From Lentisphaerales bacterium (GTDB lineage: Bacteria > Verrucomicrobiota > Lentisphaeria > Lentisphaerales > Lentisphaeraceae), in assembly GCA_022446985.1 (NCBI GenBank), contig JAKVBD010000003.1, forward strand, positions 89,602 through 153,601: DNA of 64,000 nucleotides. The letters are read 5' to 3'. The translations under genes were made by a program, and so were the position numbers. Below are positions 45,192 to 55,615 of the stretch, piece by piece. Position 1 is the stretch's first letter; each line of letters begins with the position of its first letter. The notes under the pieces are model-generated. The model was not told where the DNA came from. It did no database searches and saw only the letters and a program-made list of their open reading frames with translations.

Positions 45192-46421
45192 ATGGGTTAC
45201 CAGGTTTTATCAAACGAAGATGGTCAAGGGTTAGTAAAAGCCTGGACAGATGGAGTCCCTTTTGAAGAAGGGGCTCAACGCCAGGTCAGAAATACGGCAA
45301 AAATGCCTTTTATTCATAAATGGGTTGCGGTGATGCCGGATGTCCACCAGGGACTTGGAGCCACAATTGGCTCTGTGATTCCTACCAAAAATGCCATTAT
45401 CCCAGCGGCGGTGGGCGTTGATATCGGCTGCGGTATGATGGCTGTTGAAACCAGCCTAACTGCCAGCGATTTACCAGACAGCCTAAAAGGTGTTCGTAAA
45501 GTTATTGAAAGAGCTTGTCCGCATGGAGACTTCTCCAGTCGGGCCGCAGGCCATAAAAGTGGCGGCTGGAAAGAAGCCCCTGCTTTAGTTGAAGACTCAT
45601 GGAAAGGGCTTGAAGATGGTTATAAGAAAATTATTTCAAAGCATCCGAAGACTGCTACAAAGCGGCACCCGGCATTGCAAATTGGTAGCCTGGGTGGTGG
45701 CAACCATTTCATAGAAGTCTGCTTGGACGAAAAAGAGCAAGTATGGATCATGCTACACTCTGGATCACGTGGTATTGGCAACAGAATTGGTCGACAGTTC
45801 ATCGAACTGGCAAGAAAAGATATGCAAAAGTGGATGATTAACCTACCGGACAAAGACCTGGCGTATTTTCCGGAAGGAACTGATCACTTTAATGATTATG
45901 TCGATGCCGTCCACTGGGCCCAGGACTACGCCAGAGTGAACCGTGAAACGATGATGAAAAACATTTTGGGTAATCTGCAGATCTCTGGTCGTCTACCGCA
46001 ATTCACGACTGGTGATATGGCAGTAAACTGTCACCACAACTATGTGGAGAAAGAAAACCACTATGGTGAAAATGTTTTCGTGACTCGGAAAGGAGCAGTA
46101 AGAGCCCGGAAAGGTGAATTGGGTATTATTCCTGGAAGCATGGGAGCCAGATCTTATATAGTTCGCGGAAAAGGCAATGAAGAAAGCTTTTGCAGCTGTT
46201 CACACGGAGCTGGTAGAACTATGTCCAGAACTGCTGCTAAAAGAAAATACTCTGTGGAAGATCAGATTGCCGCCACCGAAGGAGTTGAATGCCGAAAAGA
46301 TGCCGGGGTTATTGATGAAATTCCTATGGCATATAAAGATATCGATGCCGTGATGGATGCTCAAAAAGATCTGGTTGAAGTGGTTCATACTTTAAAACAA
46401 GTAGTCTGCGTAAAAGGATAA
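45192..46421 (+). CDS. rtcB: RNA-splicing ligase RtcB
   Basis: A 409-residue RtcB from the ATG at 45192, which follows GGAG by 6 nt; a weaker ATG at 45171 adds 7 residues. Conserved motifs: MPDVHQGLGATIGSVIP, AVGVDIGCGM (Mn ligand Cys), GSLGGGNHFIEV, HSGSRG, NCHHNYV and HGAGRTMSR with the guanylylated His. It joins RNA 2',3'-cyclic phosphate and 5'-OH ends. It starts the rtcBA operon opposite rtcR. Confidence 0.95.
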   Translation: MGYQVLSNEDGQGLVKAWTDGVPFEEGAQRQVRNTAKMPFIHKWVAVMPDVHQGLGATIGSVIPTKNAIIPAAVGVDIGCGMMAVETSLTASDLPDSLKGVRKVIERACPHGDFSSRAAGHKSGGWKEAPALVEDSWKGLEDGYKKIISKHPKTATKRHPALQIGSLGGGNHFIEVCLDEKEQVWIMLHSGSRGIGNRIGRQFIELARKDMQKWMINLPDKDLAYFPEGTDHFNDYVDAVHWAQDYARVNRETMMKNILGNLQISGRLPQFTTGDMAVNCHHNYVEKENHYGENVFVTRKGAVRARKGELGIIPGSMGARSYIVRGKGNEESFCSCSHGAGRTMSRTAAKRKYSVEDQIAATEGVECRKDAGVIDEIPMAYKDIDAVMDAQKDLVEVVHTLKQVVCVKG

Positions 46422-46423
46422 TT

Positions 46424-47440
46424 ATGAAAGATACAGTTTACATAGACGGCTCATTGGGAGAAGGAGGAGGTCAGGTTCTGAGAACCTCCCTCGCTCTCAG
46501 CATGATTACCGGCAAATCTTTCGAGATTAAAAATATTCGGGCTAAACGCAAAAAGCCCGGATTACTGCGGCAGCACCTGACTTGTGTTAAGGCTGCAGCT
46601 GAAATCTCAAGTGCTGAAATCCAAGGAGCCGAGTTGGGCTCCTTGAACTTATGGTTCACTCCTGGAAAAGTTAAATCCGGAGAATACACCTTTAAAGTTG
46701 GCTCTGCGGGCAGTGCTATGCTGGTTTTTCAGACTGTATTACCAGTACTCATGCTTAAAGAAGAAGAAAGTGTAATTCATCTGGAAGGTGGGACTCATAA
46801 TCCTATGGCTCCCCCCTACCATTTTATAGAAGAAAGCTTTGCTCCTCTACTTAAGAAAATGGCGGTAAATATTTCTGGAGAACTGAAACGCTGGGGATTT
46901 TACCCTGCAGGTGGAGGCCAAGTCACTTTCAAAGTTTCAGGTCGTCAAAACTTGCTGCCTCTAACTCTTTTAGAAAGAGGTGAGGAAGTTTCTAAAAGTG
47001 CCAAAGCCTACTCTGCCAACCTGACCCCAGAGATTACAGAAGCGGAAGCCTCATACATAAAAAGCAAGTTGGATTGGAGTGATATCTCAACCGAGAGCCA
47101 ATGCCACTCTGTGGGGCCGGGAAATGTTATTATGGCTCAAAAAAAATATGAAAATATAACTGAGCTATTCTGTGAATTCGGCGAAAAAGGAGTTCGCGCT
47201 CCTAAGGTTGCTCAAAAGCTGGTAAGCAAGATTAAGAAATATATAAGTTCTTCGGCTCCGGTGGGCGAGTATCTGGCAGATCAACTTTTACTACCCATGG
47301 CACTCGCAAAATCAGGTAGCTTTTGCTGTACCGGTCTTTCCCTGCATACTAAAACTAACATTCAAGTCATTAAATCATTCCTGAATGTAAACTTTCTACT
47401 TAAGGAAAGTCAAAACAATTGGATCGTTTCTGTAGAATAA
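46424..47440 (+). CDS. rtcA: RNA 3'-terminal phosphate cyclase
   Basis: A 338-residue RtcA with the family start YIDGSLGEGGGQVLRTSLALS, RAKRKKPGLLRQHLT, GGTHNPMAPPYHF and GFYPAGGGQV, plus the conserved His near the C-terminus in a SLHTKTNIQ segment. It converts RNA 3'-phosphates to 2',3'-cyclic phosphates using ATP. Two nt downstream of rtcB; co-translated with it. Confidence 0.94.
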   Translation: MKDTVYIDGSLGEGGGQVLRTSLALSMITGKSFEIKNIRAKRKKPGLLRQHLTCVKAAAEISSAEIQGAELGSLNLWFTPGKVKSGEYTFKVGSAGSAMLVFQTVLPVLMLKEEESVIHLEGGTHNPMAPPYHFIEESFAPLLKKMAVNISGELKRWGFYPAGGGQVTFKVSGRQNLLPLTLLERGEEVSKSAKAYSANLTPEITEAEASYIKSKLDWSDISTESQCHSVGPGNVIMAQKKYENITELFCEFGEKGVRAPKVAQKLVSKIKKYISSSAPVGEYLADQLLLPMALAKSGSFCCTGLSLHTKTNIQVIKSFLNVNFLLKESQNNWIVSVE

Positions 47441-47452
47441 ATCATTAATTAG

Positions 47453-47476
47453 GCAGAAGGCTGAACAGCCTTCTGC
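47453..47476 (+). terminator. Strong hairpin after rtcA
   Basis: GCAGAAGGCTG and CAGCCTTCTGC form a perfect 11-bp stem with a 2-base AA between the arms, 12 bp after rtcA. No T-run follows, so it may end transcription inefficiently or protect the 3' end. Confidence 0.6.
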
Positions 47477-47674
47477 AAATAATCTCAAATATATGAAAAG
47501 TTTTATTCACAAATTCTTATATATGACTACTACTATAAACAAATCCCTTAGCCCCGCCCCCACAAAAAAAACATATTCAACTATATACAAACAACTTAAG
47601 ACACCAAAACCTCATACTCCCTGTCATTTATGCATACTGGGACTTCAACAAAAAACAAACATGTGAGGAAAAAA

Positions 47675-50092
47675 ATGTCTTTGACAAAAACTCTAACAGC
47701 AACAGCGACCTGTCTATTGTCGTGTATTTTGATCTATGATCATCAAACAGTTGAGTTTGAAGCTTACCAGTCAGAAACTCGTCAACCTAAAACAACCAAA
47801 ATTGTATTAAGTACAAAGAAAAGTACTTCTAGTGTTGATCTTCCTGCTTTCACAAAGCTGGATAATCTCAAAAGCATTGAAGTCCTCGATCAAAGACTAA
47901 CAAGTAAACCTTCTGGAAGCAAAGTTGACTACATACGGGAAACTCTTGTAAAAACTAACCTGAAGTACCCTTACCTGAAGATTAAAGAATCATTTATACA
48001 CAATCCTCTCACTGATGAATTAGAAGAAAAAGAAGCATTAATCTACAGTGCAAACCAACTCATTGTTTCACACATGAGTACTAACTCTTCAACTTCTGAT
48101 GACTTTTCAGAAGAACAAATCTTTGAAGTTGCCGAGAATGTATTTTTGGTATCTTTAAATGAAGCAACTCTAGACAGCGTTGATGATGCTATCGCATCTA
48201 AAGCAGGCAATCCGGCTTACCATTTTGTTGAACCCAACTATTTAAAGTCTATTGGCTCTGTTATCCCTAACGACTCTAACTTTTCCTCTCTCTGGGGAAT
48301 GAATAATTCAAATGATGTCGATATTGACGCTCCTGAAGCGTGGCAAATACAAACAGGAAGTAGTGAAGTCGTTGTTGGTGTTATCGACACCGGCGTCAGC
48401 TACACTCACCCGGATTTAAATGATAACATCTGGACTAATGAAGGTGAAACCGGTACAGATGCCAATGGTAAAGATAAAGCCACGAACGGCATTGACGATG
48501 ACGGCAATGGTTATATTGACGACGTATATGGCTGGGATTTCTACAACAATGACAATGATCCTGATGATGACAATGGCCATGGTACACACTGTGCAGGAAC
48601 TATAGGAGCTGAAGGCAACAACAATATAGGAGTTACGGGTGTCACCTGGGATGTTAAAATCATGCCTTTGAAATTCCTTGGTGGTAATGGCAGCGGCTAC
48701 TTATCTGATGCCATAGCTGCAATTGAATATGCCACAAATATGGGAGCCGAAATGACCAGTAACTCCTGGGGAGGTGGCGGCTACTCAAACGCTATGCATT
48801 CCGTAATAGCAGATGCAGAAAACAATGACATATTATTCATAGCAGCTGCAGGCAATTCTCGCTTAAATTCAGATACCTCGCCTCAATACCCTGCCGCCTA
48901 CAACCTATCTAACATCATTTCTGTTGCTGCAGTTGATCGATACGGTAATCTTGCGTCATTTTCAAATTATGGCAAAAGCTCTGTTGATCTAGGAGCTCCT
49001 GGGGTCAGTATTTACTCAACATGGATAAATAATGGCTACAGAAGTATTTCAGGAACATCGATGGCATGTCCACATGTTTCCGGTGCCGCAGCATTATTAC
49101 TATCAAGTAAGCCCAATGCTTCTGCCTCTGAAGTCAAAAGTTTGCTCTTGTCTAACACACACTCACTTGCCTCGTTGACGGGAAAAACTATTACTGGCGG
49201 ATTCCTGAATATTAACAATTCAATTAGAGCTTTAGCAGATAATGATGATACAACTTATAAAGCTGCTGACCTGTTAAGTCCCACGAATGGGGCAGACTTA
49301 AGTGGAAGTGAAGTAGTATTTTCTTGGAATGAAGGGCAAAATATAAATAATTATGAACTCCTTGTAGGCTCAACTCTTGGTGGCTCGGAATATTACAATC
49401 ACTTAGGAAGTGAGCTATCTATCTCTGTTCAAGGGCTGCCAACAGATGGATCTGTAATCTACGTTCGCCTCATTTCACACACCGACGCTTCAACACTGCA
49501 AAATGACTATTCATTTACAGCCTTTGAATCTCTTTTGCCACCATTAGCATCTAAACTGACATCGCCTTCAAGTGGCACAAGAATTATGAGTGGGACAACC
49601 ACTTTCAAGTTGGATGATGGCCACAGAATTAACTACAACTGGATTTACATAGGCACATCAAGAGGTAGTCATAATTACTATGGTGGTCCTGCCTACAATG
49701 GATCTATATCTGTCAATATGACAATAAGATCAAAATACGTGTATGTTAGAGCGTGGTCATATACTGAAGAAAATAAATGGATTTATAAAGATTACCGTTT
49801 TCGCTCAAACCGCACTAGTACAAACGCCTCTTATTCGCAGATTACCAGTCCTGTAAGTGGCTCTATAATAAAACAGAATCGCAAAATCAACGTCCGTTGG
49901 GCAAATGCTCAAAATGTCCAAAGAACATACTTAAGTGTTAAAACTAAAAAAGGTTTTGCCTACAGAGGCTATGTCAGTGGTACTCGAAAATCTGTCAAAA
50001 TCCCTAAAGATGCAGGGTATGTAAAAATTCGGCTTTACTCAAGAATAAATGGACGTTGGAAATCACAAACTAAAACCTATGAAGTTCACTGA
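47675..50092 (+). CDS. Secreted S8 subtilase with three C-terminal repeats
   Basis: An 805-residue secreted protease. The ATG at 47675 (after GAGGAAAA) begins a signal peptide (SLTKTLTATATCLLSCILI). An N-terminal propeptide-like region (~30-185) precedes the S8 domain: Asp238 (VIDTGV), His302 (GHGTHCAG), oxyanion Asn in AAAGNSR, and Ser462 (GTSMACPHVSG), all intact. Residues about 540-805 hold three repeats of about 85 residues, each opening with S-P-x-x-G-(A/T/S) and ending in a Tyr/Arg-rich strand (YVRLISHTD, YVRAWSYTE, KIRLYSRI), probably Ig-like binding domains. It is convergent with the small receiver gene. Confidence 0.92.
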   Translation: MSLTKTLTATATCLLSCILIYDHQTVEFEAYQSETRQPKTTKIVLSTKKSTSSVDLPAFTKLDNLKSIEVLDQRLTSKPSGSKVDYIRETLVKTNLKYPYLKIKESFIHNPLTDELEEKEALIYSANQLIVSHMSTNSSTSDDFSEEQIFEVAENVFLVSLNEATLDSVDDAIASKAGNPAYHFVEPNYLKSIGSVIPNDSNFSSLWGMNNSNDVDIDAPEAWQIQTGSSEVVVGVIDTGVSYTHPDLNDNIWTNEGETGTDANGKDKATNGIDDDGNGYIDDVYGWDFYNNDNDPDDDNGHGTHCAGTIGAEGNNNIGVTGVTWDVKIMPLKFLGGNGSGYLSDAIAAIEYATNMGAEMTSNSWGGGGYSNAMHSVIADAENNDILFIAAAGNSRLNSDTSPQYPAAYNLSNIISVAAVDRYGNLASFSNYGKSSVDLGAPGVSIYSTWINNGYRSISGTSMACPHVSGAAALLLSSKPNASASEVKSLLLSNTHSLASLTGKTITGGFLNINNSIRALADNDDTTYKAADLLSPTNGADLSGSEVVFSWNEGQNINNYELLVGSTLGGSEYYNHLGSELSISVQGLPTDGSVIYVRLISHTDASTLQNDYSFTAFESLLPPLASKLTSPSSGTRIMSGTTTFKLDDGHRINYNWIYIGTSRGSHNYYGGPAYNGSISVNMTIRSKYVYVRAWSYTEENKWIYKDYRFRSNRTSTNASYSQITSPVSGSIIKQNRKINVRWANAQNVQRTYLSVKTKKGFAYRGYVSGTRKSVKIPKDAGYVKIRLYSRINGRWKSQTKTYEVH

Positions 50093-50096
50093 TCAA

Positions 50097-50453
50097 TCAC
50101 TCAACTAACTTATCTGCCACTCGATCAACAAGTTCCTTCATGCTGAAGTTTCCTTTCTCATACTGGAAATGAATGTATGAAGGAACTTCCATTGATAATT
50201 TACACGCTGAATAAAGAATGCGGATTATCTCTGGATGCTTCGATGAAACTTCACTTAAAAATACCATGCCATTCATTTCCGGTATCTTCAGTTCAGAAAC
50301 AACAACATCGAACTTAGACTCTCTCAAAAGTCCTAAAGCCTTTTTAGGCGATTCTGCAGTAACGATCTCCCAGTCTTCTTTAAAATCTAAATAGGCCTTA
50401 AAAATTCCACTACTACAATAATCATCATCAACAACTAATATTTTGGTACTCAT
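50097..50453 (-). CDS. Stand-alone receiver protein with Glu at the phosphorylation site
   Basis: A 118-residue CheY-like receiver starting at 50453 (after AGAGG). The acidic pocket VVDDD (Asp9-11) is intact, but the phospho-acceptor position in VVVSELKIPEMNG is Glu54 rather than Asp, and the conserved Lys-Pro is replaced by Lys-Gly near the C-terminus. Glu commonly mimics a phosphorylated Asp, so it may be locked active. It has no output domain. It is 86 nt downstream of the hybrid kinase gene, so they may share a transcript. Confidence 0.8.
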   Translation of the reverse strand: MSTKILVVDDDYCSSGIFKAYLDFKEDWEIVTAESPKKALGLLRESKFDVVVSELKIPEMNGMVFLSEVSSKHPEIIRILYSACKLSMEVPSYIHFQYEKGNFSMKELVDRVADKLVE

Positions 50454-50538
50454 ACCAACCTCTGTCACTTTACAATAAATTTTTCATATAGTTTTCTCAC
50501 CATCAGCATGCCTTTATGCAAAGCCTGTTCCACTATCT

Positions 50539-52818
50539 TCAGACAGGTAAACCTTTCAGAACTTCTATAATTCTTTTTCTATTTTGAGTTTTCCCCAAAT
50601 TTCCATGGATTGAAAATGTTTGTGCTTCTAAAAACCTGGGATCATTTTCTGGTAAGGCTGAATTTAAAATTACCTTTATCTTATGATAGCACTCATGTTT
50701 ATCTATAAACTTCAGTACATCAACACCATTTAAGTCTGGTAAGTCAATATCTAAAATAATTGAATCCGGCTCAAAGCTGCCTATTAAGGAACACGCCTCA
50801 ACACCACTCTCGGCAATCTTTATTGAGTAATTTGGCAGCTCCTGTTTGAGAATAAAATGCATAATTTCCGCGGAAGTACGATCATCTTCAACTAACAACA
50901 GTTTATGTGTCTCCTGTCTACTGCTCTCTTTACCGGAGAACTCCTTAATTAAGTTTTTTATAATCTCTTGTTGTAGTGGTTTAGACGCAAAACCATCCAT
51001 CCCTGCTTCCTGACATGCTTCTTGATCAGATAAAAATGCGTTTGCTGTGAGTGCAACAATGGGAGTTTCCACTCCTAATGCGCGTAATTCTCGTGTGGCC
51101 TCTAAGCCATCCATAACCGGCATTTGCATATCCATAAAAATTAAATCAAAATCACCAGTCTTAACGGTCTCTATCGCCGACAATCCATTATCTGCAAAAG
51201 TGACCTTGTGTCCTAACTTCTTCAAAACCTTTCCCGCGAGTTTTTGATTTACGAGATTATCTACAACCAAAAGAATATCTGCAGGCTCTGACATATTCTC
51301 CCGCAGCTTCTTTTTCTCCAAAACCACCGTTTCAAAATCACTCTTAACTTCATGAAGTTCAGTTATTAATTCACTAATATGCGTCTTCCTGACCGGTTTA
51401 ATGAGATATCCATTGTACCCCTGCTGCTTGACACAAGTACTATTCCTAGTGTTCATGCTACTCAAAACAGCATAATAACTGATTTGATCGCTCCAATCGA
51501 GGTTGTCCTCAACTTCCTTAATAAATGAATAATCTGTGGTTAATTTCTCACTGTAAAAAACAAGATTAACTCCCTCGTTTGCCTGCAAGTACTTAATAGT
51601 ACTGTGACGATCTTCACAAACTTCTAACTTAATTTGAAGTGAATCACATAAGTCATTTAATACTTCCGAAGCGACTTGATTGCTTTCAACATAAACTGCC
51701 CTTACTGGATCAACTACAGCATCTTCTGAAACCTCAATTTCGTCACCTTTAGACAAAACCAATTTAAAGAAAAACTTACTTCCCTTACCTAATTCACTAT
51801 CTACCTGAATTTCAGTCCCCATCAATTGAATGAGTTCACGGGTGATATTCAAACCTAATCCAGTGCCACCAAACTCTCTTGTCGTATCGCCCTCTGCTTG
51901 CTTAAAAGCAGAGAAAATATCTTTAATCTTATCTTCTGCGATACCAATGCCCGTATCTTCTATTGACACTTTAAAAGTGATTTCCTGAGGGCTTTCTTTG
52001 ACTAATTCTAAACGAGTCGTCACCTGGCCTTGCTTAGTAAATTTCACCGCATTGCCGATTAAATTTATCAAAACCTGCTTAAATCTCGTAGGATCACCTA
52101 AAACTTTACTTTTCAACTCTGGAGCAGACACTAGCAATTGAACATCTTTCCCCTTCAATTTAGATCGAGACTGTTCATTCACTTCATATAATAAATCAAC
52201 CAGATCAAAGGGCACCGACTCCAAAGTCATTTCGCCGGCTTCTATTTTCGACAAATCCAGGATCGCATTAATCAGCTCAAGAAGAATGCTTGAACTGTTT
52301 TGGACAGTTACCATCATATTTCTCTGCTCTTTACTAAGCGACTCATCCAGTAATAACTCAGTATAACCGATAATTGCATTCAGCGGGGTTCGAATCTCAT
52401 GAGACATATTCGCCAAATATAAACTTTTAGAATCACTTGCTATTTCTGCGGCGGCTTTCGCTTCTTGAAAGCTATCTACTTTGAACTGTAAATCTTGTAC
52501 CAGGGCTTTTACTGATTTAGATAAATCCCCAATAGCACTATCTTCACTTTGTTGTGTCAATAATTCTGGCTTTTCGTCATAACGACTCAAAGCATTTTCC
52601 AAGGAGTTAATCGACCTTTGCACCACTCTATAAAATATGCCAAAAGCCAAACATGGAATCACTAAATAAACAAACATTAAACCGGATGACAAGCTTTGAG
52701 TAAACTGTTGATTCTGTCTATTCCCTGCCAAATAAGCTAGGGTCAAATAACTGGCCCCGCCCCAAAGAAGGAGCTGAAAAGTAACTAAGCCCCAACCAAT
52801 AATATTTTTTTTCTTCAT
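50539..52818 (-). CDS. Hybrid sensor histidine kinase with three receiver-like domains
   Basis: A 759-residue membrane protein: two transmembrane helices (about 7-29 and 45-66) with almost no periplasmic loop, then HisKA with His140 ([11 protein letters not shown]), HATPase_c ([21 protein letters not shown]), a degenerate receiver (about 370-495), a second with VVDN in place of VEDN but an intact [11 protein letters not shown]sp, and a third with VEDD and [10 protein letters not shown]. It has the general layout of a multistep phosphorelay sensor. No periplasmic sensing domain is present. Confidence 0.87.
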   Translation of the reverse strand: MKKKNIIGWGLVTFQLLLWGGASYLTLAYLAGNRQNQQFTQSLSSGLMFVYLVIPCLAFGIFYRVVQRSINSLENALSRYDEKPELLTQQSEDSAIGDLSKSVKALVQDLQFKVDSFQEAKAAAEIASDSKSLYLANMSHEIRTPLNAIIGYTELLLDESLSKEQRNMMVTVQNSSSILLELINAILDLSKIEAGEMTLESVPFDLVDLLYEVNEQSRSKLKGKDVQLLVSAPELKSKVLGDPTRFKQVLINLIGNAVKFTKQGQVTTRLELVKESPQEITFKVSIEDTGIGIAEDKIKDIFSAFKQAEGDTTREFGGTGLGLNITRELIQLMGTEIQVDSELGKGSKFFFKLVLSKGDEIEVSEDAVVDPVRAVYVESNQVASEVLNDLCDSLQIKLEVCEDRHSTIKYLQANEGVNLVFYSEKLTTDYSFIKEVEDNLDWSDQISYYAVLSSMNTRNSTCVKQQGYNGYLIKPVRKTHISELITELHEVKSDFETVVLEKKKLRENMSEPADILLVVDNLVNQKLAGKVLKKLGHKVTFADNGLSAIETVKTGDFDLIFMDMQMPVMDGLEATRELRALGVETPIVALTANAFLSDQEACQEAGMDGFASKPLQQEIIKNLIKEFSGKESSRQETHKLLLVEDDRTSAEIMHFILKQELPNYSIKIAESGVEACSLIGSFEPDSIILDIDLPDLNGVDVLKFIDKHECYHKIKVILNSALPENDPRFLEAQTFSIHGNLGKTQNRKRIIEVLKGLPV

Positions 52819-53003
52819 ATCGCCTTCCCTCCTATCACTCCCACTAAAACACCATCATCCCATATCCACATGAGTATATTTTCCTATAACTATCTATAAG
52901 GTTAAATTCTTAACAGGCTTAGGAAAAAATCATTCATCCCTGCTAAACGAAACTCTTCTCGGTCAGATTCAAAAACATTTACTATGAGAGCGATAAAAGG
53001 AAT

Positions 53004-54925
53004 CTAAACTTCCCTCTCTCTCATAATACGTGCGGCTTCAACACCTCCCATAATTGGCATTTGTAAATCCAGAAAAAAAAATATCAAAGTGCTTATTTTC
53101 GACCGTATACCAAGCCTCCTGACCATTAGTCGCCACAGCAGTATTACAACCCATTTTTTTCATGAGGTTAACTGCTGCCTGTTGATTAATCTCACGATCC
53201 TCAACAAGTAAACTCTCTGTATTCACAGCACTTTTTTGTAAACTCATAAGTACGCATCCTTAAAATTCTATCAGAGGACAAATCATCGTCAAGCAACTCT
53301 TCTAATTCGACCGTCAATGAAATAGCATCCAATACTTGTTTAAGACTGGTAAGCCTGACAGGCTTCATTAAGTGTGCATCGTACTCCTGAATGCTAATTT
53401 CCATAATATTTTCTTGGCTCATATCAGAAGTAATCGCCACCTGATGGATAGACGAATTCTCTGTGAAGAGTTTCTTTGAAAGATTTAAACTGTCTTTTAT
53501 AACTAAACCATTTAGAAAAACCTTCGCGCCCAGAAAATTTGATACTTCCTCTAAAGCTTCACTTTCCGATGAATGAACTAAAACTTCTCTACCAAGTTTT
53601 TGGCAGTACTTTTCAATAATTCTCAAGGAATATGGGCAAGGGTCTGGATAAACTAATTTAAAATCTTTAAAAGAGTCGCCCACATTATTATCATTCATAG
53701 TGAAGCTAACATCTTTTTTGAACTCTAAACTAAAAGAAAATATAGTTCCTTTACCTAATTCACTCTCTGCCTTAATTTTAGAGTTCATCATATTGACCAA
53801 CCTCTCGGTGATACTCAACCCAAGACCAGTCCCACCATATTCACGAGTAGTTGAGCTTTCGGCCTGCTTAAATGCTTCAAAAATATTTTGTAGCTGATCT
53901 TCTGGAATACCTATACCTGTATCTTCGACTGAGATTGTAAGTTTAACCGACTCATTTGTTTCACACATAACTTTAACTCTAGTTATGACATAACCGGCTT
54001 CAGTAAAATTTACTGCATTTCCAACAAGATTTATCAGCACCTGTTTAATTCTGGTTGGATCGCCAATTAAAGCCTGTGAACTGAGATCATCCATATCAAC
54101 TACCAAATCAAGCTTCTTACCTTGAATATTCGGCTGAAACTGTGCGTTAACCATAAAAACAAGATCTTCAAGATTAAAGGGAATCTCTTCAAGCTCTATT
54201 TCGCCCGCCTCAATCTTTGATAAATCTAAAATATCATTGATTAAAGCCATCAAGGTCTGAGAACTGTTTTGGATCGACTCCACCATGGTCTTTTGCTCCA
54301 CTGTCAAATCTTCATAGAGAAGCAAGTCTGTATAACCAATCACAGCTTTGAGCGGAGTACGGATTTCATGAGACATATTGGCCAGATATTTACTTTTACA
54401 AAGATTAGCACTTTCCGCCTTCTTTAAGCCTTCTTCTGCCTTAACTAAAAGTTTACTCTGACCGTCAGCCTCATCCTTACAGACCTTAAGTGTCTGAGCC
54501 AAAATATTGTCTCCCAAAATTAAAGGACCAAATCTCTTAACTTTGACTTTCTCCATAGCAGTCTTGGCTGAGACATAACGTAGCTGCAAATAATCTGGGT
54601 GAGATTGTAAAAATTCATAAAACTGTTGATCCAGCTTCTGATACCAAAAAACATCTAAAGAGTCTTTTGTCTCTACTTCCGCCTTTGTGCGAGCCAGTTC
54701 TCTGGCTGCAGCCAAACGACTGACAAACAAGGCATTTTCTTTCAATTCATTTAGCGAATTTACCATCTCTGCTTTAGCATTACCAAGGTCTTTCTTTAGC
54801 GTTAGTTTTTCTAAAGAATTTAAGGAATCTAAACTTTTTTGATAAGATAGATAAATGATCAAAACGGTTACAAAAAGAACCAGAGCCGATATAATTACGG
54901 TAAGATTTTTTACTATTGAAGGCAT
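53004..54925 (-). pseudogene. Frameshifted hybrid sensor histidine kinase
   Basis: The first 574 codons (from 54925) encode an N-terminal membrane helix, a helical extracytoplasmic sensor, HisKA with His186 ([12 protein letters not shown]), an intact HATPase_c (GNAVNFT, DTGIGI, YGGTGLGL) and a degenerate receiver. Two shifts then disrupt the last receiver. The frame moves near 53230-53247, beside an A6 run, where SLLVEDREINQQ opens in another frame; a nine-T run at 53073-53081 moves it again. Removing one T restores LDLQMPIMGG with the phospho-Asp, which still ends at a TAG at 53004-53006, short of a full receiver. The kinase core may still be made. Confidence 0.75.
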
Positions 54926-55055
54926 TTTTCGCCCTCAATTTGAAAAGTAGCGCATGTCGTAAGACACTTCACTTTTATGTATATTATCACTACCCTTTGC
55001 ATAGGTTCCCTTCAATGAAATAATATCACTTAAGACAAAGCCGCAAGAATAATAC

Positions 55056-55610
55056 CTAACGATAGTTTTCTATGAAAATTTGCTCGAGCAACCAAGCTAA
55101 TAATTTTTGTTGAAGATCGGCTGAAATAATACTATCCGGAGCCAAATGATAAAAAAGGACTCTACGAAAAGAGCCTTTTTCTAATGACTTAAAATATAGG
55201 AAATTACAAAGGTAATCACCTGCATCTCTTGATTTAACAATTTGCTTATAGCTTTCTCCTTCTAAAAAATCAAAAGATAAATCAGTCATTAAGACTTCCG
55301 GCTTCTCTAGAGAAATTTTTCCTTCACAAAAAAAGCCCTTGGTGTCTGGAGTGAGCCCTCGGTAGTTTTTCGCCTGTAATTCGACCTGATTTTGAGAGGC
55401 ATTATTTGCAACCCCCATATGAATAACTAAGTCATACTCTTCAGTCAAAGTGGAAAGCCATTGAACGCAATAGCTATAATCGACTGGTAAGAGAACTTTA
55501 TGGAGTTGAAAATTCAAAGCATCCGGTTTTGCAAAGCCTTCTAAAAGAACTTGCGAAGGATTTATTGGGACACCAGGGAAAGCACCAAATGCTGTCAGTA
55601 ATACTTTCAC
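55056..55610 (-). CDS. Pyroglutamyl-peptidase I (C15) family protein
   Basis: A 184-residue cysteine peptidase-like protein. LLTAFGAFPGVPINPSQ matches the family N-terminus; a catalytic Glu candidate lies in QVELQAKNYRG, the nucleophile Cys in SRDAGDYLCNFLYF and the His in RVLFYHLAP. The length is near the family norm (~200). It may remove N-terminal pyroglutamate or serve a more specialised role beside the three-gene cluster directly upstream. Confidence 0.72.
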   Translation of the reverse strand: MKVLLTAFGAFPGVPINPSQVLLEGFAKPDALNFQLHKVLLPVDYSYCVQWLSTLTEEYDLVIHMGVANNASQNQVELQAKNYRGLTPDTKGFFCEGKISLEKPEVLMTDLSFDFLEGESYKQIVKSRDAGDYLCNFLYFKSLEKGSFRRVLFYHLAPDSIISADLQQKLLAWLLEQIFIENYR

Positions 55611-55615
55611 TTTTC

